This document shows, one piece after another, positions 1 through 7,804 of a stretch of DNA of 10,122 nucleotides; position 1 is the stretch's first letter; the number at the start of each line of letters is the position of its first letter. The stretch is from Methanothrix sp. (GTDB lineage: Archaea > Halobacteriota > Methanosarcinia > Methanotrichales > Methanotrichaceae), in NCBI GenBank assembly GCA_028679775.1, contig JAJRAX010000203.1, positions 1 through 10,122 on the forward strand, written 5' to 3'. The notes under the pieces were generated by a model. The model ran no database searches. It was not told the origin of the DNA and worked only from the letters and a program-made list of their open reading frames with translations. A program made the position numbers and the translations under genes.

Positions 1-1
1 T

Positions 2-919
2 ACCGGCGCTCTAGAGATAATCCGGGCAATCGGAGTTGATGTCTCCGGTGTCTTCGTGGGCGTCAGTTCCTATGCTATAGCCAACGGCCAGTACTGGCCT
101 GAGCTGAAGGACACAACGAGCATCACCTATGGCAGCCCTGACTATGAGCAGCTCGCGAAGCTTGATCCTGATGTAGTAATATTATACAAAGCACCCAAAA
201 AGGACGAGGCATTCGATAAGTACCAGGCCATAGGCGTTCCCGTGATCTGCATGGACTGCTTCGACCAGGCGGAGATGGACGGGAGCATCAAGATCTTCGG
301 AGAGCTGTTCAACCAAAGAGCTGAGGCCAGCGCCCTGATCGAATGGTATCACAAGTATGTGGATCTCGTTCTAGAGAGAACCAGCAAGCTTTCACAGTCA
401 GATAGGCCAAAGACCCTCTTTTACAACTATCCTGAATCCAATTATCCACTTCTGAAGGCTGCCAACCGCAATAGTGGCGAGCAAACCATGATCGTCAAGG
501 CCGGTGGAGTCAACATTGCCGAGAATCTGAACAGCTCAAGTGGAGTGGCTGAAGCTGATTGGGAGTGGCTTTTGTCAGAGGATCCGGAGATAATCATAAG
601 CAATGTGGTAGCGGCTGAGGACAAATCCGGGTACAGTGCCAATGAGTCGGCATATGAGTACATGAAGAAAGTTCTCGGAATTTTGCAAAACGACACCACC
701 ATTAATTCCACGTCAGCAGGCAAGAACGACCGGATCTTCATTATATGCACTGATGTTAATCGCGGTCCCATGCAGGCTGCCGGAATGGTTCTGATGGCCA
801 AGCTGATTCATCCTGATCTGTTCAAAGACCTCGATTATCAGAGCATTTTGAAGGAATACTATGAGACCTGGCAGAAGATCCCCTACCAGGGCATCTACGT
901 CTATCCTTCTTTGGAGTGA
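2..919 (+). CDS. ABC transporter solute-binding protein, Fe/cobalamin type (5' truncated)
   Basis: The frame is already open at base 2 and runs to TGA 917-919, giving 305 visible residues. The GTG at 56 is internal because the codons before it (TGALEIIRAIG...) read as conserved protein, so the true start and the signal or lipoprotein peptide lie upstream of the window. The protein resembles the Peripla_BP_2 (BtuF/FecB/FhuD-like) family: an N-lobe with YAIANGQYWPELKD and LAKLDPDVVILYK, a long connecting helix (FGELFNQRAEASALIEWYH), a C-lobe with WEWLLSEDPEIIISN, and the usual archaeal ending (HPDLFKDLD, then a Tyr/Pro-rich tail). Such proteins sit outside the membrane and deliver Fe-chelates, corrinoids or related metal complexes to an ABC permease. 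The substrate cannot be told from sequence. The stop overlaps the start region of the CobN-like gene, which suggests translational coupling and a metal/tetrapyrrole role. Permease and ATPase genes are not in the window. Confidence 0.85.
   Translation, partial: TGALEIIRAIGVDVSGVFVGVSSYAIANGQYWPELKDTTSITYGSPDYEQLAKLDPDVVILYKAPKKDEAFDKYQAIGVPVICMDCFDQAEMDGSIKIFGELFNQRAEASALIEWYHKYVDLVLERTSKLSQSDRPKTLFYNYPESNYPLLKAANRNSGEQTMIVKAGGVNIAENLNSSSGVAEADWEWLLSEDPEIIISNVVAAEDKSGYSANESAYEYMKKVLGILQNDTTINSTSAGKNDRIFIICTDVNRGPMQAAGMVLMAKLIHPDLFKDLDYQSILKEYYETWQKIPYQGIYVYPSLE
913..919 (+). promoter_or_regulatory. Shine-Dalgarno sequence of the cobN-like gene
   Basis: GGAGTGA lies 5 bases before ATG 925 and overlaps the stop codon of the upstream solute-binding protein gene. 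It favours ATG 925 over the in-frame GTG at 916, which itself lies inside this motif. Confidence 0.6.
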
Positions 920-924
920 GTCAT

Positions 925-3900
925 ATGAAAATCACATGCATTGTAGGAAATTCCTATCTGCCAATAATGGCCCAGGCAGCTCAGCGGCTTGCCTTTGATC
1001 TGCAGCTCTATTCGACCCAGAGGCTGATTGACCAACCGAGCCGGATTGATGAGGCAATAAAATCATGCCGGGACTGCGATCTGATATTCATCCATAGGAG
1101 CAGCGATGCCATTTGGGATGAAATGGAGCCGAGCCTGAAGGAGATTGCCAAGGAGAAGCCTTTGGTCTGTCTTGGCTACGATCAAGCATACTGGATGCTT
1201 TCGACCGCCCCGGCCAGGGTTGTGGTCACGGCGAACGCCTATCTGACATTCGGCGGCGAGGACAACGTCTGCAACATGCTTCTCTATCTGGCAAAGGAGA
1301 TGCTTGGGGCGGATTCATCCTTTTCCCCTCCCTGTCCCATGCCCTGGGAGGGTGCCTATCATCCAGATGCCGATCGTCACTTCGAGAGCATCGATGATTA
1401 TCTGAAGTGGTATGAGCCTGACGGCAGTCCAACGGTTGGATTGCTCTTCTCCAGATTTTATTGGGTGAACCGAAACCTGGGGGTTGAGGACGAGCTGATT
1501 CGAGTCCTGGAAAGGCAAGGCCTGAACGTGATCCCGGTATTTTCCTATTCCGTGCGAGACGCTGATCTTGGCACGAGGAGCATGGCGGAGGTCGTCAGTG
1601 ACTATTTCTTTGATTCTGGCAGGCCTCGGATTGATGCTCTGGTCAAGACCGTGCCATTCTTCCTGGGACAGGAACAGAGAACGGTAGGCCAAACTAACGG
1701 GAACAAGACCGGCATCAATCTTTACAAAGATCTGAACGTCCCAGTCTTCCAGCCAGTTCTCTCCTTCCACATGTCCCAGGAGGAGTGGGAGAGCTCCAAC
1801 GGCCTCTCAAACGATATCGGATGGTCGGTTGCCATGCCGGAGTTCGAGGGAGTAATCGAGCCGATCATCATCAGCTCTGGAAAGGACAGAGACGGTGTCT
1901 TGGAGAGGACGCCGATAATTGATCGCTGCGAGAAGCTCTCCATGAGGGTTAAAAAATGGATCGATCTCGCGAAAAAGCCCGTTGGCGAGCGTCGTGTGGC
2001 TTTTATCCTGCACAACAATCCCTGCGCCTCGGTGGAAGCGGCTGTCGGAGGCGGCGCTCATCTCGATACCATTGAGAGCGTGGCCCGAATCATGAATCGC
2101 ATGGCTGGAGAGGGATATGCCCAGGAGAACGTCCCGGCAACCGGAAAAGAGCTGATCACTACCATCATGGATCGCAAGGCCATCTCAGAGTTCCGCTGGA
2201 CTCCAATCGAGGAGATTGTGGCCAAGGGCGGCGTCTTAGCCTACCAGACAAAAGAGGAGTACGAGCGGTGGTTTGACACCCTCACTCCACAGGTAAAGGA
2301 TCGAGTCTGCGAGGCCTGGGGCAATCCTCCTGGAGAGCTGAAAAACGACATCCCGGCAGCCATGCTCTATCAGGGCCAGATTGTGATTACAGGTGTCCGG
2401 TACGGCAACACTGTGGTCTGCGTTCAGCCGAAAAGAGGCTGCGCCGGGGCGCGCTGTGACGGGCAGGTCTGCAAGATACTGCACGATCCGGATGTTCCAC
2501 CCACCCACCAGTACATGGCAACCTACCGATATCTCGAAAATATCTTCGGCGCGGATGTGCTCATTCATGTGGGCACACACGGAAACCTTGAGTTTCTGCC
2601 GGGCAAAGGCGTGGGCCTCTCGAAAAACTGTTACCCCGACATCTGCATCGGAACCATTCCCCATCTTTACATCTACAATGCCGATAATCCTCCAGAGGGG
2701 ACCATCGCCAAGCGCCGCAGCTATGCTACTTTGATAGACCACATGCAGACTGTGATGACCCAGTCCGGGCTTTACGAGGAGCTGCTGGAGGTGGACAGGC
2801 TGCTTGGTGAGTACGAGACCGCCAAGCACGACCACGCTCGCTCGCACGAACTCCGCCATCTATTAATCGACGCCATAAAGGCTGCAAAACTGGATAGAGG
2901 CATGAAGAAACTAGAGGAGATGCCGGTAGAGGAAATCGTATCCAAGGCCCACAATGAGCTGAGCCGGATCAGGAACACTCAGATCGATTCTGGCATGCAC
3001 ATATTTGGTGAGATTCCACAAGGCGAAAAGAGAGTGGAATTCATCAACTCTGTGATGCGTTTTGAGGGAAGCGGCGTGCCATTACGAAGCACGATTGCGA
3101 CAATGATGGGCCTATCCATGACTGATCTTCTGGCCGATCAAGGAGCCGTAAACGATCGCTACGGCCAGTCGCATGGGCAGTTGCTGGAGACGATTGATCA
3201 ACAGTCCAAGAAGCTTGTCGCCATGTACCTGCAGGGTGACGGTGCCAGACCGGATGAGGTCCTGGGGCTCGAAGTGACCGGATTCGAGGACAAGCTATCT
3301 GCCATTAAGGAAAAGGTCCTGGATCTTCAGGCCAGAATGGAAGCTTCATTGGAGATCGAGGCTCTGTTCAACGGCATGGAAGGCGGCTATATTGAAGCTG
3401 GCCCTAGTGGTCTGATCACTCGCGGCAGAGACGACGTTTTGCCAACCGGAAGGAACTTCTATTCTCTGGACCCCTACCGGGTGCCGACAAGAGCCTCCTG
3501 GAAGGTCGGACAGAAGCTTGGAGGTGCTGTAATCGCCAAGCATCTCAAAGAAGAAGGACGACATCCTGAAAATATCGCATTCTACTGGATGTGCAGCGAC
3601 ATCATGTGGGCGGACGGCGAGGACATGTCCCAGATGCTCTTCCTCCTGGGAGCCGAGCCAGTCTGGCTTTCTAACGGACGGTTGAAGGGCTTCAAGGTGA
3701 TCCCGCTTGAACAATTGGGTCGGCCCAGGATAGATCTGACAATTCGGGTCTCGGGCATCACCCGTGACAATTTCCCCAATTGCATCGACACAATTGACGA
3801 GGCGGTGCAGGCAGTGGCCGCGCTCGATGAGCCTCTTTATATGAACTTCGTGAGAAAGCACAGCCTCGCTAACCTGGAGAACGGCACTGCCAAAGACTGG

Positions 3901-4731
3901 CGGGAGGCGACGCTGCGCATCTTCGCCAGCAAGCCAGGAACATACCAGTCAGGGACCAACCTGGCGGTTTATGCCAGCGCCTGGAAGGATGAGAAAGACC
4001 TGTCTGACATCTTCGTCTACTGGAACGGCTATGCCTACGGAAAGGGCGTGGCCGGCAAGGAAGCTCATCAGCATTTCGTCAACACCCTCAAGAGCGTGGA
4101 TGTGACCTACAACAAAGTTGTGAGCGACGAGTACGACCTATTTGGTTGCTGCTGCTACTTCGGCACGCACGGTGGAATGACCGCCGCAGCCCGTCACCTC
4201 TCCGGAAGAGATGTGAAAGCCTACTACGGAGACACCAGAGAGATGGAGAACGTCGAGGTTCGGGATCTCGCAGATGAGGTCCGCCGTGTTGCCCGGACGA
4301 AGCTGCTCAACCCCAAGTGGATCGAAGGGATGAAGCAGCACGGCTACAAGGGAGCCGGCGACATCTCAAAGCGCGTCGGTCGCGTCTACGGATGGGAGGC
4401 GACAACGCAGGAGGTAGACGACTGGATCTTCGATGACATCGCAAAGACGTTCATCATGGACGAGGAGAACCGCAAGTTCTTCCAGGAGAACAACCCCTGG
4501 GCCATGGAGGAGATGGGCCGGAGGCTGCTCGAAGCCGAGCAGAGGGGTCTGTGGAAGGCTGACCCGGAGGTCCTGGATGCACTCAAGAATCTCTATCTAG
4601 AGATCGAGGGCTGGATGGAGGAAAAGATGGGCGATGTGGAAGGCGAGTTCCAGGGAGGATCGATCGACGTCATCAACGCAGACGAGGTCAAGGCCTGGAA
4701 GGAGAAGATGGCAAAGGTGATCGGAGCGTAA
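925..4731 (+). CDS. cobN: CobN-like cobaltochelatase / Mg-chelatase H-type large subunit
   Basis: This is a 1268-residue protein of the CobN/BchH family (CobN-Mg_chel domain), about the usual CobN length. In known systems this subunit binds the tetrapyrrole and metal and works with an AAA+ ATPase pair (CobS/CobT or ChlI/ChlD types). Diagnostic stretches are HVGTHGNLEFLPGK (H548, H552, E556), AKRRSYATLIDHM, LPTGRNFYSLDPYRVPT, RVSGITRDNFPN, HGGM (1082-1085) and NPKWIEGMKQHGYKGA. It departs from classical aerobic CobN in a Cys cluster (C499, C506, C511, C516) and in GCCCYFGTHGG, where Cys-1075 to 1077 replace the acidic DSDDYY-type segment. ATG 925 is chosen because GGAGTGA precedes it; GTG 916 would add three residues. 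The gene abuts the transporter gene, suggesting co-transcription. No ATPase partner is visible. The metal could be cobalt, but nickel or another metal is possible because methanogens also carry small CbiX/CfbA-type chelatases for corrin and F430. Confidence 0.93.
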   Translation: MKITCIVGNSYLPIMAQAAQRLAFDLQLYSTQRLIDQPSRIDEAIKSCRDCDLIFIHRSSDAIWDEMEPSLKEIAKEKPLVCLGYDQAYWMLSTAPARVVVTANAYLTFGGEDNVCNMLLYLAKEMLGADSSFSPPCPMPWEGAYHPDADRHFESIDDYLKWYEPDGSPTVGLLFSRFYWVNRNLGVEDELIRVLERQGLNVIPVFSYSVRDADLGTRSMAEVVSDYFFDSGRPRIDALVKTVPFFLGQEQRTVGQTNGNKTGINLYKDLNVPVFQPVLSFHMSQEEWESSNGLSNDIGWSVAMPEFEGVIEPIIISSGKDRDGVLERTPIIDRCEKLSMRVKKWIDLAKKPVGERRVAFILHNNPCASVEAAVGGGAHLDTIESVARIMNRMAGEGYAQENVPATGKELITTIMDRKAISEFRWTPIEEIVAKGGVLAYQTKEEYERWFDTLTPQVKDRVCEAWGNPPGELKNDIPAAMLYQGQIVITGVRYGNTVVCVQPKRGCAGARCDGQVCKILHDPDVPPTHQYMATYRYLENIFGADVLIHVGTHGNLEFLPGKGVGLSKNCYPDICIGTIPHLYIYNADNPPEGTIAKRRSYATLIDHMQTVMTQSGLYEELLEVDRLLGEYETAKHDHARSHELRHLLIDAIKAAKLDRGMKKLEEMPVEEIVSKAHNELSRIRNTQIDSGMHIFGEIPQGEKRVEFINSVMRFEGSGVPLRSTIATMMGLSMTDLLADQGAVNDRYGQSHGQLLETIDQQSKKLVAMYLQGDGARPDEVLGLEVTGFEDKLSAIKEKVLDLQARMEASLEIEALFNGMEGGYIEAGPSGLITRGRDDVLPTGRNFYSLDPYRVPTRASWKVGQKLGGAVIAKHLKEEGRHPENIAFYWMCSDIMWADGEDMSQMLFLLGAEPVWLSNGRLKGFKVIPLEQLGRPRIDLTIRVSGITRDNFPNCIDTIDEAVQAVAALDEPLYMNFVRKHSLANLENGTAKDWREATLRIFASKPGTYQSGTNLAVYASAWKDEKDLSDIFVYWNGYAYGKGVAGKEAHQHFVNTLKSVDVTYNKVVSDEYDLFGCCCYFGTHGGMTAAARHLSGRDVKAYYGDTREMENVEVRDLADEVRRVARTKLLNPKWIEGMKQHGYKGAGDISKRVGRVYGWEATTQEVDDWIFDDIAKTFIMDEENRKFFQENNPWAMEEMGRRLLEAEQRGLWKADPEVLDALKNLYLEIEGWMEEKMGDVEGEFQGGSIDVINADEVKAWKEKMAKVIGA

Positions 4732-4762
4732 GACGACAAGACTCAGGGCACTGCGCGGGACG

Positions 4763-4778
4763 ACATCATGCATGATGT
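4763..4778. promoter_or_regulatory. Perfect 16-bp palindrome upstream of iscS (candidate operator)
   Basis: ACATCATGCATGATGT is exactly self-complementary and lies 84 bases before the iscS start, in the only intergenic space between cobN and iscS. A dimeric helix-turn-helix regulator site is a reasonable reading. There is no T-tract after it, so it does not look like a terminator. A weak TATA-like stretch (CTTAATG, 4800-4806) follows it. The operator role is inference. Confidence 0.4.
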
Positions 4779-4861
4779 AAAAGTTGCCGGATCAGTAACC
4801 TTAATGTACCCAGGCACTGGATGAAAACTCAGTCATCAGTTTCTAGAGGGATATGTGAGCT

Positions 4862-6016
4862 ATGTGCGGGATCTATCTTGATTATCAGTCTGCCTGTCCT
4901 GTAGATCCAAGGGTGCAGGAGTTTGCAGGGCGTTTTCTTGGTCGCGATTTCGGCAATCCTTCTGCCTTGCACTCACGGGGATTGGCTGCTAAAGCTGCTC
5001 TGGAAGAGGCGCGGGCACATGTGGCAGAACTGATAAATGCAGAAGGGCAGCAGAGCGTCATCCTGACGACTGGCGCCACTCAGGCCAACAACCTGGCCAT
5101 CCGGGGAGCAGCCCTGAGAAACGCGGCCAAAGGAAAGAAGCTCCTGGCAAGCAAGATCGAGCACATTTCTGTGCTCAATCCCATGAAGGATCTCAAGAAG
5201 GGCGGATTTGACCTAACTCTCGTCCCGGTCGATAGAACAGGCGTCATCGATCTGGTGGCACTGGAGGGCGAGCTTGGCCAGGAGACCATTCTTACCAGCG
5301 TGATGTATGCCAACAGCGAGATTGGGACCGTTCAGCCAATAAAAGAGGTAAGCGAGATTGTTCATGAGAAGGGCCTCTTGCTGCATGTGGATGCTACAGC
5401 CGCGGCTGGCAAGATTCCGATTGATGTACAAAAAGATGGCATTGATCTGCTCACTCTCTCCTCAAATGATCTCTACGGGCCGCAGGGCGCCGGGGCGCTG
5501 TATGTCCGTCCGGGAGTTCGGATTCAGCCGGTGCTCTTTGGCGGCGGGCAAGAGCGCGGCCTGTCCTCCGGCACAGAAAATCTTTATGCTCTGGCCGGGT
5601 TTGGTGAAGCTGCAAGGCTGGCAAGGCTAAAGAGAGCAGAAGAGGGCCTGAGGTTACAGGCCATCCGAGACGCCTTGATCCAGGAGATTCTCAAGATCGA
5701 TGAGTCGTATCTGACAGGACACCCAACGAAAAGGCTGCCGCATCATGCTAGCTTCCGATTCAGTCGCATTGAAGGAGAGAGCATTCTCCTGACGATGGAC
5801 GCGATGTTCAACATTCAGGTCTCCACAGGCTCAGCCTGCTCCTCACGAACCCTCGAGCCCTCTCATGTGCTCCTGGCCATAGGCTTGAAGCATGAAGAGG
5901 CACATGGATCTATGGTGATTACTTTAGGCCGAGAGAACAATTCCGATCAGATACCGGTAATCGCCAATGCTGCGAAAAAGACGGTAGAAAGGCTGAGGGC
6001 ACTCTCTCCGCTTTAA
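4862..6016 (+). CDS. iscS: IscS/NifS-type cysteine desulfurase homologue lacking the PLP lysine
   Basis: This 384-residue protein belongs to the aminotransferase class V / NifS-IscS family. Recognisable parts are IYLDYQSACPVDPRV (4-18), TTGATQANNLAIRG (from 69), EH (H101, which stacks on PLP in relatives), HVDATAAAGK (D177), GGGQERGLSSGTEN, and STGSACSSRTLEPSHV with the persulfide-type Cys-326. The motif that should read S-x-H-K-x-Y-G-P-K-G reads SSNDLYGPQG: the Schiff-base Lys is Asp-203, its neighbouring His is Asn-202, and the Gln that normally follows D177 by three is Ala-180. Archaeoglobus fulgidus IscS, crystallised with IscU, has the same SSND feature as I recall. The protein may therefore not be a conventional desulfurase; its Cys may instead help hold or transfer a cluster on IscU. 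ATG 4862 is the only sensible start, with GAGGG at 4846-4850. iscU follows after 26 bases. Confidence 0.93.
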   Translation: MCGIYLDYQSACPVDPRVQEFAGRFLGRDFGNPSALHSRGLAAKAALEEARAHVAELINAEGQQSVILTTGATQANNLAIRGAALRNAAKGKKLLASKIEHISVLNPMKDLKKGGFDLTLVPVDRTGVIDLVALEGELGQETILTSVMYANSEIGTVQPIKEVSEIVHEKGLLLHVDATAAAGKIPIDVQKDGIDLLTLSSNDLYGPQGAGALYVRPGVRIQPVLFGGGQERGLSSGTENLYALAGFGEAARLARLKRAEEGLRLQAIRDALIQEILKIDESYLTGHPTKRLPHHASFRFSRIEGESILLTMDAMFNIQVSTGSACSSRTLEPSHVLLAIGLKHEEAHGSMVITLGRENNSDQIPVIANAAKKTVERLRALSPL

Positions 6017-6028
6017 ATGCACAAGATA

Positions 6029-6035
6029 AAGGTGA
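6029..6035 (+). promoter_or_regulatory. Shine-Dalgarno sequence of iscU
   Basis: AAGGTGA ends 7 bases before ATG 6043, in the short gap after the iscS stop. It matches the anti-SD of archaeal 16S rRNA well and fixes the iscU start. Confidence 0.7.
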
Positions 6036-6042
6036 AAGAAAG

Positions 6043-6492
6043 ATGGCACAGATTGGTTACTCTAAGGAAGTTATGGAGCACTTCATGAACCCCAGGAATG
6101 TGGGTGTGATTGAGAGCCCGGACGGATACGGCAAGGTCGGAAACCCGGTCTGCGGCGATCTCATGGAGATATTCATCAAGGTTAATGATAATAAGGTAGA
6201 CGACATCAAGTTCCGGACCTTCGGCTGCGGTTCGGCAATCGCAGTCTCAAGCATGGTCACAGAGATGGCCAAGGGCCAGCCTCTAGAGGAGGCCATGAAG
6301 ATCACCAGGAAGGACGTAGCTGACAAGCTGGGAGGCCTGCCGCCGCAAAAGATGCACTGCTCAAACCTGGGTGCAGATGCTCTTCATGCTGCAATCAACA
6401 ATTACTGGGTGAAGATAGGCAAGATCAAGCCGGAAGAGGTAAAGACAGAGGAAGGCCACGATGGCGAGGAAGGAGAGAGCTGCGAGACCTGA
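6043..6492 (+). CDS. iscU: Fe-S cluster assembly scaffold IscU
   Basis: This 149-residue protein is a standard IscU/NifU-N scaffold, on which [2Fe-2S] clusters are built before transfer to apo-proteins. All cluster ligands are present: C37 and D39 in NPVCGD, C62 in FGCGSAIA, and H105-C106 in MHCSNLGADAL. The chaperone-binding loop that reads LPPVK in bacteria reads LPPQK here (99-103). The C-terminus (about 130-149) is an acidic, low-complexity tail (KPEEVKTEEGHDGEEGESCET) with an extra Cys-147, which is not part of the core fold. The gene lies 26 bases behind iscS with its own ribosome binding site, so the two are probably one transcript and one complex. Methanogens with this pair generally live with free sulfide, so sulfur may reach IscU directly and not through a desulfurase. 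Confidence 0.97.
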   Translation: MAQIGYSKEVMEHFMNPRNVGVIESPDGYGKVGNPVCGDLMEIFIKVNDNKVDDIKFRTFGCGSAIAVSSMVTEMAKGQPLEEAMKITRKDVADKLGGLPPQKMHCSNLGADALHAAINNYWVKIGKIKPEEVKTEEGHDGEEGESCET

Positions 6493-6499
6493 AAAAAAA
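6492..6499 (-). terminator. T8 tract, probable aroA terminator
   Basis: Eight A on the + strand read as T8 on the minus strand, starting 5 bases after the aroA stop codon. Archaeal RNA polymerase often stops at such oligo-T tracts without a hairpin. It overlaps the last base of the convergent iscU stop codon. No comparable T tract serves iscU. Confidence 0.5.
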
Positions 6500-6504
6500 T
6501 TGCA

Positions 6505-7776
6505 TCAAACAACCTGCACCTTTGCCCCTATCCCCGCCATTTGCTCGAAGAACCCCGGATAAGAAACATCCACCGACTCAGCAGTATCGATCTCTGTGCC
6601 GCCAGCCACCAATCCTGCCACTGCCAGTGCCATGACAATCCTGTGGTCGTGGTAGCCGTGCACCTTTGCTCCATGCAGCTTTCCGCCGGAGATCAGAAGC
6701 CCATCCGGCCTCTCGCGGATGTCTGCTCCCATGCGAGACAGCTCGACAGCCATCGCATGCAGCCTGTCTGTCTCCTTGTGCCTGACGTGCTCGGCATTGA
6801 AGACAGTAGTCTTTCCGCGGGCGAGCGCCCCCAGCACAGCAATGGTTGGAACCAGGTCAGGAGTCTTGCTGGCGTCCACATCTACTCCGACCAGATCGCC
6901 GCCTTTGACCCGCAAGTCTCCTTTTTCCCGGTCCCAGGATACGCTGGCACCCATCTGGCCCAAAATATCGATGATTGCCGAGTCGCCCTGTCTTGATGGC
7001 AGGACGCCTCTGACTGTGACATCGCATCCGGTCACTGCTGCCGCAGCCATCGGGTAGGAGGCGGAGGAGAAGTCTCCGGGAATCGTGTAGCTCTTCAGGC
7101 CATAGCTCTGCCCACCTTGAACAAAGAACTCCTGAGCTTTCGCCTGAACTCTTATTCCCGCATCAGCCAGCATGTCCAGGGTTATCTCTGCGTAAGGCCG
7201 GGACTTGAGGTCTCCCTCAATTATTATCCTCGTGTCCTCTTCTGCCAGCGGGGCAGCAATGAGCAGCGCTGAGAGGAACTGTGAGCTGACGCCGCCGTTC
7301 AAATGAGCTGTGCCACCCCTCATCCTTCCCCGGATAACCAATGGGGCTCTATCGTTGTTCCTGATGGAGAACGCCTGCGCTCCAAGCTCACTGATAGCAC
7401 TCAAGAGCGGGCCGTTGGGCCGGGTTCGAATCGAGGCGTCGCCTGTGAGGACAGCTCCGTCTGTCAGAGCAGCTACTGCCGAGCAGAAGCGCAGAGTGGT
7501 GCCGGAGTTGAGGACATTGATGACATCTTCTGGAGTCCCGGGGCTGTCACAGACGCCTTTTATCTCGACTGTGCCATTATCATCATCAAGGTTGATTTCT
7601 GCTCCAAAGGCCTGGCTAGCGGAGACTGTGGCCCGAGTGTCGGCAGAGAGCAACGCCCGCTTTACGCTTCCGCCAGGACCGAGAGAGGTTATCAGAATGG
7701 CACGATGGGTGTAGCTCTTGGAGGGCGGGGCATAGACCTCACCTGAGAGAGAAGAGCGTTGTACTGACGCAATCAT
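6505..7776 (-). CDS. aroA: 3-phosphoshikimate 1-carboxyvinyltransferase (EPSP synthase)
   Basis: This 423-residue enzyme catalyses the sixth shikimate-pathway step, joining PEP to shikimate-3-phosphate on the way to chorismate and aromatic amino acids. Visible signatures are PPSKSYTHRA (K20, R25), LNSGTTLRF, RPNGPLLSAISELGAQ, SSQFLSALLIA, GDFSSASYPMAAAAV, KTPDLVPTIAVLGALA (catalytic Asp region), HKETDRLHAMAVELSRMGAD and DHRIVMALAVAGL. The length matches the family (about 427). The frame stays open upstream to 7971, but the extra 65 residues are Cys/His-rich, unlike any EPSP synthase, so the start is ATG 7776-7774. No Shine-Dalgarno precedes this ATG, and a TATA-like CTTATA is centred about 25 bases upstream, which points to a leaderless mRNA. 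The gene is convergent with iscU and functionally unrelated to it. Confidence 0.97.
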   Translation of the reverse strand: MIASVQRSSLSGEVYAPPSKSYTHRAILITSLGPGGSVKRALLSADTRATVSASQAFGAEINLDDDNGTVEIKGVCDSPGTPEDVINVLNSGTTLRFCSAVAALTDGAVLTGDASIRTRPNGPLLSAISELGAQAFSIRNNDRAPLVIRGRMRGGTAHLNGGVSSQFLSALLIAAPLAEEDTRIIIEGDLKSRPYAEITLDMLADAGIRVQAKAQEFFVQGGQSYGLKSYTIPGDFSSASYPMAAAAVTGCDVTVRGVLPSRQGDSAIIDILGQMGASVSWDREKGDLRVKGGDLVGVDVDASKTPDLVPTIAVLGALARGKTTVFNAEHVRHKETDRLHAMAVELSRMGADIRERPDGLLISGGKLHGAKVHGYHDHRIVMALAVAGLVAGGTEIDTAESVDVSYPGFFEQMAGIGAKVQVV

Positions 7777-7798
7777 GATCACGGAATGGTGCAGGAGG

Positions 7799-7804
7799 TA
7801 TAAG
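7799..7804 (-). promoter_or_regulatory. TATA-like box for aroA (leaderless transcript)
   Basis: On the minus strand this reads CTTATA, with its centre about 25 bases before the aroA ATG. Archaeal TATA boxes lie about 26 bases before the transcription start, so transcription would begin at or next to the start codon. No purine-rich BRE is evident, so confidence is moderate. Confidence 0.4.

Noticed and set aside
2236..2859. 207-codon minus-strand frame inside cobN
   Set aside because: It is a shadow of the strongly supported cobN frame and shows no recognisable motif.
4816..4843. AAACT / AGTTT short inverted repeat before iscS
   Set aside because: Five-base arms are too short to stand out from chance.
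7303..7746. Overlapping + strand frames of 134 and 147 codons opposite aroA
   Set aside because: Both are antisense to well-conserved aroA sequence and have no domain signal or ribosome binding site.
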